Source: Iningainema tapete BLCC-T55
Lineage (GTDB): Bacteria > Cyanobacteriota > Cyanobacteriia > Cyanobacteriales > Nostocaceae
Direction: 5' to 3'
Assembly: GCF_014698965.1 (NCBI RefSeq)
Contig: NZ_JACXAE010000078.1
Coordinates: 35,313-99,312, forward strand
Length of the DNA: 64,000 nt
Of the stretch, positions 19,341-27,768 are shown piece after piece. How positions within the stretch are numbered: position 1 is the first letter of the stretch; each line of letters starts with the position of its first letter. The notes under the pieces were generated by a model. That model was given only the letters and a program-made list of their open reading frames with translations, had not been told where the DNA came from and did not search any database. The position numbers and the translations under genes are program-made.

Positions 19341-20008
19341 AAGCGGTAGTTGCGCTCACGCACCCACATACTAATTGGCACGGCTTTACCCCGTGCATCC
19401 ACTTTTACTTCCACTACTATTGGTTGCTGTTCCCCTGTTGTGCTTTGTTGAATTTGGGAGATTTCTTTGTTAATTTGCTCTTTTTGGTCTTCGGGAATGT
19501 AATATGTTTCTAAGCCATAGACAACGGTGCCATAACGATAAGAACCTTGTAAGGCGATTTGATTGGCAGCTAGAGAGGTGGGAAGTTTTTCACTGACTCG
19601 CACAGGTTTCCAAGCTTTAGGAATACTAGCTGTATTAGATTCAGCTTGTAAAATTACGTATAAGTTAGTTCCTTGTGCCAAAGGATAGTGTTGCTTATTA
19701 CTACCAGGATATTTTTTGACTAATTCTTCCCAACCAGGAAGTTTCTTCAAATCCTCTTGTCGAGAGATGTTATAAGTAAGGCTCTGGGAATAGCCAGTGA
19801 GTATACTATAAGGATCTACAGGTATTGTTTGTAAAATAACTGTCTTACCTGTCAGGTGTGTGTAAACTGCCTGCGCTGGTACAGTAAGAATTAATACTGT
19901 TTGCATCAGCAGGGGAAGCACAAACCGCCAAATTGGTATAGGTTTAGTTGGTGGTAGTGCGATCGCATCTCCCAGGTTAACATTTTGTGATATTTTTTGA
20001 GAGTCCAT
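19337..20008 (-). CDS. GDYXXLXY-motif membrane protein
   Basis: 223 residues. An N-terminal transmembrane segment (FVLPLLMQTVLILTVPAQAV) is followed by TIPVDPYSILTGYSQSLTY, matching the GDYxxLxY-type motif for which the family is named. Residues 130-220 are beta-rich with YRYGTVVYGLETYYIPED. Members are usually encoded beside DUF2157 proteins, and here the DUF2157 gene is 113 bp upstream on the same strand, so the two probably work together in the membrane. Biochemical role unknown. Confidence 0.8.
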   Translation of the reverse strand: MDSQKISQNVNLGDAIALPPTKPIPIWRFVLPLLMQTVLILTVPAQAVYTHLTGKTVILQTIPVDPYSILTGYSQSLTYNISRQEDLKKLPGWEELVKKYPGSNKQHYPLAQGTNLYVILQAESNTASIPKAWKPVRVSEKLPTSLAANQIALQGSYRYGTVVYGLETYYIPEDQKEQINKEISQIQQSTTGEQQPIVVEVKVDARGKAVPISMWVRERNYRF

Positions 20009-20121
20009 ATGAGTATTCTGAAAAGAAGGGATAATTGTTAATTGCTATGGCAATCCTAATTGAGTTATGAACCGCTCCTGAGCCAAGGACGCCAAGAAAA
20101 GAAATATTTAGGACTACTATA

Positions 20122-21522
20122 TTAGTTATTAACCTTATGTAAACGTTTTTCAAACCAAAGTCCAGCTATAATTACGACAACACCACATAAAATAAAAACT
20201 AAAGATTTTAAAAGTAAGGCAGTATCGTATTCTAACATTCGACTAATAATTTGCAGTGTTAATAATATCATTCCTCCCCAAAAGGCTTGTCTTAAGGTTA
20301 ACTCTAGTCCGACGCGAATTAGTCCACAAGCGAAAATTGTTAAAAGAGCATTAAATATAAATATAGATACTACATCAGTTCCACTAGTCATCTGATGCCA
20401 TAAAGGTACTAAAGCGACGATGATAATAAGGCTGCCAATAAAGACATGGTTAATATCTAGCTTTTGTTTTAATTTGTTTTTCTTGAGCAACAAATAACAC
20501 CACTGTAATATTGCCAAGCCACTCATAATTCCTAAATCTATTAGTGGAAGCATTTGTAATTGGTTATTACCAGTTATTGCTGAATAATTTGTATTGTGCT
20601 GCCACCATCCACGAAAAGATAAACTATAAAACAAGATACTGAAAAATATGAGTGTTAAATTACGAGCAATATATTGAAACCAGCGAAAATTTACGAGTGG
20701 AAATATCAGATCATCGTAACTCCATAATAGTGCGGGCGGAAGTGCAAAGGCAAAAGATGCTACCCAAGGTGCGGTATTTTGGTAAGTTATATATTGCAGG
20801 GGACTGAGATTAAATTGTAATGACGAAGCAAAGGCAATGGCAGCTAAAGTAAAAAGCCAAGCTGATTCACATAAGTAAGCTAGAGGTAAAAACAGCACCC
20901 ACGACAATAGCGGCATATGTTGCACTACATGCCACGCCCAATTCAAATCACCTCTGGGAGAAAACCAAAATTCTCCTATTCCTACCCAATATCCTATTTG
21001 TACTAAAATTAAAGCTAGTACCCCCAAAGAAGTTAAATTCAGACTGTAAGCCATTACCAAAACACCAATACCCCAAGCCAGGAATAATTCGTAACCCGAA
21101 CCGCTCATGTGGAATATCTGCGCCAAAAGCGCCATATTAGCGCCAATCAGCAAAGCACCAAATAGTAGCAATCCCTGCCCCAGTATTTGTTGACGTTGAC
21201 GCTTCTTTGGTTGTACGGGTTTTCGCCAAAAGTAAAAACCACTGGTACTGGTAATGACAAACAAACCTAGTAAAAGTGTTAACTTAACTTCTCGTGACCA
21301 TACTTGCCAGTTTGCAGCGACAAAAGTAATGACACCTAACCCTAAAAGTATACTACCCAAGCCAATCAGAATGAAAACAAAGCGATCGCGTGCAACATGT
21401 TCTAAATTATTAAATTGATAACGTTCAACGAGTTGTTGGTACTGTGAGTTGTCAATCAGCCCTTCATCTCGCCAGATTTCTACTTCTTGGCGTAATTTGG
21501 CGCGAAAATTATCTAATATCAT
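20122..21522 (-). CDS. DUF2157 domain polytopic membrane protein
   Basis: 466 residues with a cytoplasmic N-terminus of about 45 residues (LRQEVEIWRDEGLIDNSQYQQLVERY) typical of DUF2157, then a dozen or so hydrophobic segments. Aromatic- and Gly-rich helices such as FILIGLGSILLGLGVITFVAANW are characteristic. It is upstream of the GDYXXLXY partner. Function unknown. Transport or membrane-stress roles have been guessed for the family but nothing in the sequence decides this. Confidence 0.82.
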   Translation of the reverse strand: MILDNFRAKLRQEVEIWRDEGLIDNSQYQQLVERYQFNNLEHVARDRFVFILIGLGSILLGLGVITFVAANWQVWSREVKLTLLLGLFVITSTSGFYFWRKPVQPKKRQRQQILGQGLLLFGALLIGANMALLAQIFHMSGSGYELFLAWGIGVLVMAYSLNLTSLGVLALILVQIGYWVGIGEFWFSPRGDLNWAWHVVQHMPLLSWVLFLPLAYLCESAWLFTLAAIAFASSLQFNLSPLQYITYQNTAPWVASFAFALPPALLWSYDDLIFPLVNFRWFQYIARNLTLIFFSILFYSLSFRGWWQHNTNYSAITGNNQLQMLPLIDLGIMSGLAILQWCYLLLKKNKLKQKLDINHVFIGSLIIIVALVPLWHQMTSGTDVVSIFIFNALLTIFACGLIRVGLELTLRQAFWGGMILLTLQIISRMLEYDTALLLKSLVFILCGVVVIIAGLWFEKRLHKVNN

Positions 21523-21645
21523 GACAATACCCTCTGCTGAATCATGTTGCGATCGTCATATAAATGGCAATTGAGTATCTTCTCCAGTATGAAAGTAGTT
21601 GCCTTCATAACATTTTTGTTGTGTGACAGTTTAACTCTTTGTCTT

Positions 21646-21717
21646 TTGAACCCTCCTTGCCCCCCTTAAAAAGGGGGGAAAATAGCCCCCCTTATCAAGG
21701 GGGGTTGGGGGGTTCAA
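21646..21717. repeat. C/G-run palindromic repeat, intergenic copy
   Basis: TTGAACCCTCC...GGGGGGTTCAA outer arms enclose two smaller hairpins of C6-8/G6-8 runs. Related to the element inside the glycosyltransferase gene at 15268-15323. It lies directly upstream of the RNA methyltransferase gene. Confidence 0.85.
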
Positions 21718-21744
21718 GTTCAAAAGAATAATTTGTAAGTTTTT

Positions 21745-22689
21745 ATGAAACCTTCTAACCTATTACTTAAACTTTCACGTCGGTTATTTGAAATTCCAGA
21801 TGAGCAAGAAAGATTTGTGGAAACTTTAACAAATCCGCAACCTTATCACCCGTGCATACTCTGGTGTCAGCCCAAGCCTGAATCTCCCTTTGCTGCAAAA
21901 ATTATCACACCCTGGCAACCTGAATTTATCGACTGCTTACCCATAAAAGAAAAACCAGGACAAAATCCCCTGCACGAAAAAGGTTATTTTTATTGCTTAG
22001 ACTTTTCTTCTGTATTTGCCGCTTCAACCTTATTAACAATTCCGCATGTCAAGTTAGTTTTCGATATGTGTGCTGCACCAGGAGGAAAGAGTGTTTTTGC
22101 TTGGAAAGCTCTGCAACCAGAATTAATCATCAGTAATGAAGTAATTGGTAAACGCTTAGGAATGCTAATTTCTAACGTAAAGCGTTGCCATATAAGCCCT
22201 GCCACTATCGTTAGTAGAGATTCACGTATCTGGGCAGAAACGATCCCATATTCTTGTGATCTAGTTATAGTAGATGCTCCCTGCTCTGGTCAATCCTTAC
22301 TAGCAAAAGGAGAAGTCGCTCCTGGATGTTTTCATCCTACTACTATTAATAAATGTGCAAATAGACAAAAAAGAATTATTGCCAATTCTGCTCAAATTGT
22401 TGCACCCCAAGGTTATCTTGCTTACATGACATGCACCTACTCTCCCGAAGAAAATGAGCAGGTGTGTGAATGGTTATTAGAACGATTTCCGCAATTTCAA
22501 GCAATAGAAATTAACCACTTAAAAGACTATCAATCACACCTAACTACAATACCATGCTATAGAATGTTTCCCCAACATAGCTTAGGAGCAGGTGCATTCA
22601 CTGTACTATTTAAGAATTTAGAACAGGGAGAAACAAAGGCAGTGAACGTAGAAAACTTACCGAAAATTTGGCATAATTTAAAGACATAG
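21745..22689 (+). CDS. RsmB/NOP-family RNA (cytosine-5) methyltransferase
   Basis: 314 residues. The SAM-binding motif is VFDMCAAPGGKSVFAWK. The two catalytic cysteine motifs are present as DAPCSGQSLLAKG and TCTYSPEENEQVCEWLL. An N-terminal NusB-like RNA-binding domain is absent, so it is of the short YebU/NSUN-like type. It would methylate C5 of a cytosine in rRNA or tRNA. The exact target cannot be read from the sequence. A hairpin follows immediately after the stop. Confidence 0.88.
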   Translation: MKPSNLLLKLSRRLFEIPDEQERFVETLTNPQPYHPCILWCQPKPESPFAAKIITPWQPEFIDCLPIKEKPGQNPLHEKGYFYCLDFSSVFAASTLLTIPHVKLVFDMCAAPGGKSVFAWKALQPELIISNEVIGKRLGMLISNVKRCHISPATIVSRDSRIWAETIPYSCDLVIVDAPCSGQSLLAKGEVAPGCFHPTTINKCANRQKRIIANSAQIVAPQGYLAYMTCTYSPEENEQVCEWLLERFPQFQAIEINHLKDYQSHLTTIPCYRMFPQHSLGAGAFTVLFKNLEQGETKAVNVENLPKIWHNLKT

Positions 22690-22720
22690 ATACCCGACTT
22701 CTTTAAGAAGTCAGGTATCT
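22688..22720 (+). terminator. Hairpin after the RNA methyltransferase gene
   Basis: AGATACCCGACTTCTT and AAGAAGTCAGGTATCT pair with one mismatch around a single T. It begins within the TAG stop. Relatives of the same core (GACTTCTTTAAGAAGTC) occur at 59710-59740 and, more loosely, at 54868-54903. Confidence 0.7.
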
Positions 22721-22799
22721 CGTTTGCTCACTCTTTCCTCTGCGTTCTCTGCGTCTCAGCGGTTCATAATAAAAACAATCTAGCCACTTTCGAGTAATC

Positions 22800-22973
22800 A
22801 TGATTCAAACTACTCCTAAACTGATAACATTTGATGAGTTCATCACTCAATACGGTGACAACGAGCGTTATGAATTGATCGATGGGGAATTATTTGACAT
22901 GGAACCGACAGGACCACATGAGCAAGTGGCAGGTATAATTAGTCGTAAATTAAACGTTGAGATCATGATGTAG
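22800..22973 (+). pseudogene. Truncated Uma2-family (DUF820) putative endonuclease
   Basis: 57 codons, MIQTTPKLITFDEFITQYGD, then RYELIDGELFDMEPTGPHEQ, the well-known N-terminus of Uma2 PD-(D/E)XK-like proteins, which normally run to about 190 residues. The frame stops at TAG 22971-22973, supplied by the palindromic repeat at 22969-22998, and the catalytic core is lost. So this is a stub left after the repeat inserted or after a deletion ending at it. Confidence 0.75.
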
Positions 22974-22998
22974 AGACGTTTCATGGAACGTCTCTACA
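22969..22998. repeat. GTAGAGACG palindromic repeat, copy 3
   Basis: TGTAGAGACGTTTCATGGAA... with 13-bp facing arms. Both flanking genes end inside it: the Uma2 stub on the plus strand (TAG) and the TetR gene on the minus strand (final CRDVP and TGA). Confidence 0.85.
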
Positions 22999-23544
22999 AA
23001 TCTCGTTGATTGTGCGAGTGAAAATGGTGGTATTGTTTAACGCCCTTGCTAAAACCAATGCCCCTTGAATCTTGATAATTACTTCCTCAGCTCGGTATTT
23101 GGCTTGTACTTCATTCAACCCAGTTTCTTTAAGCACCTCTACCATCACATCAATCCATCGTGTTAATGCCTGTTTGATATGGGTGTGAAAGCGATCGCTC
23201 GACTGCTCCAGCGTCAAAACTGCCCACAGACAAGACTTTCTCCCTTCGTCATAAAATACTCCCACCTTATCCAGCATTGCCTTCAACCGTGCTTGGGGTG
23301 TAGTATTACTACCCAGCAGTTGTAAGATATTTGCCTCTAACCAATCGTCGATGTAGTCGAGTGCAGCTTGTGCCATTTCCTCTTTACCACCTGGGAAATG
23401 GTGATAAAGGCTAGCTTTACCTAAGCCAGTTACCTGAGAAATTTGTGCAAGGCTGACACCTTCATATCCATACTGCCGGAACAGATTCAACAACTGGATT
23501 ACAAGCTTTTCTCTTGACATGTGCAAAGAACGTAAACTTTTCAT
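22981..23544 (-). CDS. TetR family transcriptional regulator
   Basis: 187 residues from the ATG at 23542-23544. An alternative ATG at 23520 gives a shorter N-terminus, and one at 23559 would overlap the operator. The HTH is LLNLFRQYGYEGVSLAQISQVTGLGKASLYHHFPGGKEEM, the YxFxTetR subgroup with the HHFPGGKEEMA signature. The C-terminal domain contains FYDEGRKSCLWAVLTLEQSS. It is divergent from a hydrolase operon, with two palindromes in the 76-bp gap, so it probably represses that operon and itself. Its last five residues are encoded by a palindromic repeat. Confidence 0.9.
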   Translation of the reverse strand: MKSLRSLHMSREKLVIQLLNLFRQYGYEGVSLAQISQVTGLGKASLYHHFPGGKEEMAQAALDYIDDWLEANILQLLGSNTTPQARLKAMLDKVGVFYDEGRKSCLWAVLTLEQSSDRFHTHIKQALTRWIDVMVEVLKETGLNEVQAKYRAEEVIIKIQGALVLARALNNTTIFTRTINEICRDVP

Positions 23545-23554
23545 TTGACATTGT

Positions 23555-23594
23555 ACCAAACGTTCGGTAATATATATTTAACCGAACATTCGGT
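23555..23594. promoter_or_regulatory. Paired TetR-type operators in the divergent promoter
   Basis: ACCAAACGTTCGGT (23555-23568) and ACCGAACATTCGGT (23581-23594) are near-perfect palindromes of the same motif, spaced 12 bp apart. They fill the gap between the TetR gene and the hydrolase gene. Confidence 0.8.
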
Positions 23595-23620
23595 ACAAAA
23601 TATTGGGAAGGAGATATTCA

Positions 23621-24490
23621 ATGACTACCTATCACACCATTAACATTGACGGACTCGATATTTTCTATCGTGAAGCGGGTTTGCCAGATGCTCCAACCAT
23701 TTTGCTGCTTCATGGTTTTCCAACATCGTCTCACATGTTCCGCAATCTGATTTCAGATTTGGCAGATCGATTTCATTTAGTCGCACCAGATTATCCTGGT
23801 TTTGGCAACAGTTCTATGCCTACTGTGGACGAGTTTGAGTACACCTTCGATCATCTGGCTGAAGTGATAGACAAATTTATTGAGGCGCTCGGCTTGAAAA
23901 AGTACAGTCTCTACGTGATGGATTACGGAGCGCCAGTAGGCTATCGAATTGCAGTTAAACATCCGGAGCGAGTGGAAGCATTAATTGTACAAAACGGTAA
24001 TGCTTACGAAGAAGGTTTGCGCGAGTTTTGGGAACCCCTCAAAGCTTACTGGAAAGAGCGTACACCAGAGAATGCTGACAAATTGCGACAACTACTAACA
24101 CTAGATGCCACCAAATGGCAATATACATACGGAGTTCGTAATCCAGAAATTATTAGCCCTGACAACTGGAATATCGATCAACGCCTTTTAGATCGTCCTG
24201 GTAATAATGAAATTCAATTGGCTTTATTCTACAGCTATGGGTCTAACGTAGCGTTATATCCTCAATGGCAAGACTATTTTCGCAAGCATCAACCGCCAAC
24301 ACTAGTAGTCTGGGGGAAAAATGATCACATCTTTCCCGCTGATGGTGCATATCCTTATCTGCGCGATCTTAAAGACAATGAGTTTCATTTGCTCAATACA
24401 GGACATTTTGCTCTTGAGGAAGACGGTGACGTTATTGCCAATCTCATCACCAACTTCCTAACCAAACGGCTGCAACGTTTAGCTGCTTGA
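23621..24490 (+). CDS. Alpha/beta hydrolase, epoxide hydrolase/haloalkane dehalogenase type
   Basis: 289 residues. The ATG at 23621 has AAGGAGAT 5-6 nt upstream. An in-frame TTG at 23603 is unlikely. The [11 protein letters not shown] oxyanion motif, then [15 protein letters not shown], where the nucleophile position is Asp (VMDYG) instead of Ser, marks the epoxide hydrolase/dehalogenase class. The catalytic His is in [10 protein letters not shown], and a helical cap lies around residues 130-215. First gene of a probable three-gene operon with a PPOX protein and an M24-type remnant, under the divergent TetR. Substrate unknown, probably a xenobiotic or reactive compound. Confidence 0.88.
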   Translation: MTTYHTINIDGLDIFYREAGLPDAPTILLLHGFPTSSHMFRNLISDLADRFHLVAPDYPGFGNSSMPTVDEFEYTFDHLAEVIDKFIEALGLKKYSLYVMDYGAPVGYRIAVKHPERVEALIVQNGNAYEEGLREFWEPLKAYWKERTPENADKLRQLLTLDATKWQYTYGVRNPEIISPDNWNIDQRLLDRPGNNEIQLALFYSYGSNVALYPQWQDYFRKHQPPTLVVWGKNDHIFPADGAYPYLRDLKDNEFHLLNTGHFALEEDGDVIANLITNFLTKRLQRLAA

Positions 24491-24506
24491 TCTTAGAGGT
24501 AGTTTT

Positions 24507-25127
24507 ATGCCCCGTAAATTCACCCAAATTGCGTTCACACCAGCTGTGAAAGCAGCCCAAGAAAAACGTGGATCGCGCTCGATTTACGCTCGTTTTGAGG
24601 AAAGTGGTTCAGCAAATGATACTATTACACTAGAAATTGCCGCATTCATTGCGGATCGAGATAGCTTTTATTTAGGAACAGTTAGTTCTAACGGCTATCC
24701 CTACATTCAGTTTCGCGGTGGAAAACCAGGCTTTTTGAAAGTTTTAGATGAACAGACGTTAGGCTTTGCCGACTTCAAAGGCAACGTCCAATATGTCACA
24801 GTGGGAAACCTTTCAGAAAACGATAAAGCATTCATCTTTCTCATGGATTATCGCCACCGCCAAAGACTAAAAATTTGGGGACGTGCTGTTGTTGTTGAGG
24901 ACGATCCTGCCCTAATTGAACAACTAAAAGATCCGAATTATGATGCAGTGGTTGAGCGAGCAATTCTCTTTCGGATTGAAGCTTGGAATTGGAACTGTCC
25001 ACAGCATATTCCTATTCGCTATTCTGAGCAAGAAGTAGCCGAAATAACTGCATCTAGGCAAGCCAGAATTGACGAATTAGAACAACGTTTGACGGAATTG
25101 GAAGAAAGATCCATTAGGAAGGAGTAA
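24507..25127 (+). CDS. Pyridoxamine 5'-phosphate oxidase-family (FMN-binding split-barrel) protein
   Basis: 206 residues. The core AAFIADRDSFYLGTVSSNGYPYIQFRGGKPGFLKVLD is the PPOX split-barrel with FMN-contacting strands, followed by DFKGNVQYVTVGNL and RLKIWGRAVVVED. A C-terminal coiled-coil-like tail (EQEVAEITASRQARIDELEQ) is present. It is probably a flavin or F420-type oxidoreductase rather than a vitamin B6 enzyme. Sixteen bp after the hydrolase and 5 bp before the next gene, so co-transcribed. Confidence 0.87.
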   Translation: MPRKFTQIAFTPAVKAAQEKRGSRSIYARFEESGSANDTITLEIAAFIADRDSFYLGTVSSNGYPYIQFRGGKPGFLKVLDEQTLGFADFKGNVQYVTVGNLSENDKAFIFLMDYRHRQRLKIWGRAVVVEDDPALIEQLKDPNYDAVVERAILFRIEAWNWNCPQHIPIRYSEQEVAEITASRQARIDELEQRLTELEERSIRKE

Positions 25128-25132
25128 AAGTC

Positions 25133-25480
25133 ATGACAACTGATCAAACACTTGGCATTGAGAAAAACAAAGATGACTTTTCGATTGAGGAGTTTTTCGC
25201 AGCCCGAACAAAAACATGGGAAGCGGACAAGTGGCACACAGATGCACTCAGCGGTCAAGCTTTATACCAGTTTGCCGATCAAATTGCCAGTGATTTGGGT
25301 TGGGTGCTTAATCTAAGTATGGATGGACACCGTTTGTCAGACTTCCCTCATACTGCCTACTACCCTGGTAAGTTAGCGGCAATACCCTTCCGCCCGAACC
25401 GCAACCTGTGGGTGCTGGAGATCCAGATTAGGCATCCGCAGAAACCTTTTGGGGGATTTTACGAGGATATTTTGATGTAA
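25133..25480 (+). CDS. M24 metallopeptidase-like protein, apparently internally deleted
   Basis: 115 residues with a perfect ribosome-binding site (AAGGAG, 9 nt before the ATG). The start (IEKNKDDFSIEEFFAARTKTWEA) resembles the N-terminus of cyanobacterial M24 (creatinase/aminopeptidase P-fold) proteins. The rest, from DKWHTDALSGQALYQFAD through GHRLSDFPHTAYYPGKLA to WVLEIQIRHPQKPFGGFYED, matches their C-terminal end. The roughly 90-100 residues expected between, with most metal ligands, are missing at WEA|DKW without loss of frame. It is probably inactive as a peptidase, or keeps a non-catalytic role. Third gene of the hydrolase operon. Confidence 0.7.
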   Translation: MTTDQTLGIEKNKDDFSIEEFFAARTKTWEADKWHTDALSGQALYQFADQIASDLGWVLNLSMDGHRLSDFPHTAYYPGKLAAIPFRPNRNLWVLEIQIRHPQKPFGGFYEDILM

Positions 25481-25585
25481 TTAATCGTAGTAAACGCTCA
25501 GTTGATTAACATAAGCCAGGAAGTTGTCTTCCTAACTTAGGTTAATCACTTATACATTGATGCTGGTATCAGCAATGTCCGCACT

Positions 25586-25858
25586 ATGAGTCAATTCTGT
25601 TTAATACATGGTTCCACTCAAACTTCACAGTGCTGGAATTTACTGACCCCTGAGCTTGAGAAGCTAACTCACCAAGCAATCAAAGTAGATCTACCAACTG
25701 ATCGACAAGATGCCAGTGGAATGCTGTATGCAGAAGCTATAGTCCAAGAACTTGATGAAGTAAATGAGGATGTCATTCTAGTTGGACACTCAATCAGTGG
25801 CATCAAATCAACCAGGTTTTTGGGAATCATATGTTTAAGTACTGAAGAAGTAATTTAG
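25586..25858 (+). pseudogene. Truncated alpha/beta hydrolase
   Basis: 90 codons beginning MSQFCLIHGSTQTSQCWNLL with the HG oxyanion motif. It reaches the nucleophile elbow VGHSISG at about residues 66-72 and then turns into unrelated sequence (IKSTRFLGIICLSTEEVI) before the stop. Intact members are about 230 residues. It is a 5' remnant of a Ser hydrolase of the EstC/salicylate-esterase-like type. Confidence 0.7.
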
Positions 25859-25879
25859 AGCAGAGCGGAGATTGAGCAA

Positions 25880-26362
25880 ATGGCTAAAGAGTTCACACAA
25901 CAGCCGGAAGCAAAAGATAAAGTAAAACCAAGTAGTAGCTATAAATTCTTGAAAATGAAAGTCTTAATATCTTGCATTTTTGTGTTTGGATTTTGTACCA
26001 GCGCCCTAGCAGTGCCGAATCCTAGTAAAAATACTCTCGTTGCTGTGGATACTGCCAATACTGAAGAATTTATCAGCCGAGGTACTGAACCATTTTGGAA
26101 TATAACCGTTAGCAAAAAGGGCATTGTCTACTCTTCACCAGAGACAAAAAAGCTGACATTTCCTTACAGCGCACCTATTCCAGCACAAGGGCGTCCTTTA
26201 GATGTAGTACGGGTGTACCGTTTAAGGAGCAAGGATAACAGTATGCTCATTATCAAAAAAGTTAGTGACTGTAGCGATGGTATGTCAGATAATAAATATC
26301 CCTACTCAGCAACTCTCATTTTAGGCGATCGCGTTCTCGATGGTTGCGCAAATCAAAAATAA
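25880..26362 (+). CDS. COG3650-like exported protein
   Basis: 160 residues. GGAG 9 nt before the ATG at 25880 supports this start, though an ATG at 25955 would begin right at the signal peptide (VLISCIFVFGFCTSALA). The mature domain starts EFISRGTEPFWNITVSKKGIVYSSPE and includes KLTFPYSAPIPAQGRP and VSDCSDGMSDNKYPYSATLIL...GCA, the signature of a conserved uncharacterised bacterial envelope domain often found in lipoproteins. No lipobox is seen, and two cysteines near the end may pair. Function unknown. Confidence 0.75.
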   Translation: MAKEFTQQPEAKDKVKPSSSYKFLKMKVLISCIFVFGFCTSALAVPNPSKNTLVAVDTANTEEFISRGTEPFWNITVSKKGIVYSSPETKKLTFPYSAPIPAQGRPLDVVRVYRLRSKDNSMLIIKKVSDCSDGMSDNKYPYSATLILGDRVLDGCANQK

Positions 26363-26926
26363 TCGTTTGTTATAAAATAAAGCCAGAGAGCAGTAATCAG
26401 AATAATTGCTGATCTACTGCCAAATCTTTTCATCTAACTTTTAAGTGAAATCACTATAGGCAAAGTAATTTTACGCTGTTAAGCTATGATAAAATCGATT
26501 TTTAATTTAATTTAAAACAAAGAGTTGATAAATTATGTTTACTTATTTAAATAAATATTTTTTTAGAAGTAAAATTTGATGATTTTGAGTAAAATAGTCT
26601 TAGTTTAAATAGTCTGACAACATCTTCAGTACAATAAAGTATAGAAAAATGCATATCTAAGAAAACATATACTATGAAATTAATTGATGGTTTTGTGACT
26701 TTTTCTGCATACTTGTATAGATAACTACGTTTAATCTTTCAAAAAATAAAAACTTTAAGGTAAATTTAGAGAAAAATAATCTAGCCCGATCAATAGTTAC
26801 GTAAAACCGCAAAAATGTGAGTATAATAGGAAACACATTATTCTCAACGTCGATCAAATATTCGGTGTTTACATTCTTAAGGCAAGGGAAAAAAACCTTA
26901 GCTCAATTTAGGAAAAAAGTAGCATT
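26363..26926. other. AT-rich noncoding region
   Basis: About 560 bp, very AT-rich, with no convincing frame. At 26693-26712 lies the 20-mer shared with 1028-1047. The plus-strand gene at 26927 begins just after it. No terminator hairpin was identified for the gene ending at 26362. Confidence 0.5.
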
Positions 26927-27199
26927 ATGCTTATAAAACTTGTCATTTATCTAGCAATCTTAGGTTACTTAGCCATGTCGTACTACTTCTTTAGTGAGTG
27001 GCTGGAATTTTTCCTAGCAGATGAAGAAATGAATTCTGAACAGCGCTTCTTTTCCAGCATAATATTAGTAGTTGCTTCTATATTATGGCCTATAGTAGTT
27101 CCATTTGCTTACTTAGAACTTTTAAAATTTCACAAAAAGCATAAGGAAGTAATTGACTTACTGGTTAATCTTTCTCGCTGCCAGGTATTAGATGAATGA
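26927..27199 (+). CDS. Small two-transmembrane protein, unknown function
   Basis: 90 residues with two hydrophobic segments (about 3-24 and 43-66), joined by an acidic loop (LADEEMNSEQR), and a basic C-terminal tail (KFHKKHKEV). Similar short membrane proteins are common in filamentous cyanobacteria but have no assigned role. It is convergent with the DUF4340 gene, 4 bp apart. Long AT-rich upstream region. Confidence 0.65.
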   Translation: MLIKLVIYLAILGYLAMSYYFFSEWLEFFLADEEMNSEQRFFSSIILVVASILWPIVVPFAYLELLKFHKKHKEVIDLLVNLSRCQVLDE

Positions 27200-27203
27200 A
27201 ATT

Positions 27204-27767
27204 CTAATTTTTAACTGTTTGTTGCCACTCGGAAAGTTCACGATTGACGGCATTGGCAAAATCTGTAGAGACTAAAAGCACATTTGTATTCTGATTGCTA
27301 GTAGTAGGATCAATTTGTGCATATAAAAAGCGGCGATTAAAGTCTAACTTACCCAAAAGCATCTGATAGGTTTTTTGATTGCTCAGTTTCACTTCAATTG
27401 TTGCTTGAGCAGGTGCTAAGCCAAATTCATTCAACTGGTTAGCGTTGATAGATAAAGTACGTTCAACCCTACCCTTGACTAGCAAATCGGTGAGATAGGA
27501 AACAACTGGGTTAGCAGCCGGAGCAACGATGGGAGATTTAATCACCCAGTTGGATGGAGCATTGCTCGTCGTGCGCTCCAAAATTATTGTCGAGTTTTTT
27601 GTCGTCACTGTCAAAGACTGTATATCTTTTTCCGCAAACGAAAAGATTTGCTTTCTTTGTTGAGCTTCTTCTCGTTGTGTTGCACCTCTAATTTCATAGA
27701 AATAGACAAAACTACCCAAACCCAGCGCCAGAAGAATCAAAATTATCGTTGTCCGTTGTAACTTCAT
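27204..27767 (-). CDS. DUF4340 domain protein
   Basis: 187 residues. An N-terminal anchor (TIILILLALGLGSFVYFYE) is followed by FAEKDIQSLTVTTKNSTIILERT and a repeat-like beta module with YLTDLLVKGRVERTLSIN and EFGLAPAQATIEVKL, the DUF4340 pattern. A strong AGGAGGT precedes its ATG at 27765-27767, overlapping the end of the GldG-like gene. Last gene of the ABC operon 31464-27204. DUF4340 proteins regularly accompany GldG-like proteins, so it is probably an accessory subunit on the outer face of the membrane. Confidence 0.85.
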   Translation of the reverse strand: MKLQRTTIILILLALGLGSFVYFYEIRGATQREEAQQRKQIFSFAEKDIQSLTVTTKNSTIILERTTSNAPSNWVIKSPIVAPAANPVVSYLTDLLVKGRVERTLSINANQLNEFGLAPAQATIEVKLSNQKTYQMLLGKLDFNRRFLYAQIDPTTSNQNTNVLLVSTDFANAVNRELSEWQQTVKN

Positions 27768-27768
27768 C

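Noticed and set aside
26672..26857. 61-codon minus-strand frame in the AT-rich region
   Set aside because: Phe/Leu/Lys-rich product typical of random AT-rich DNA, no ribosome-binding site, and it ends in the repeated 20-mer motif.
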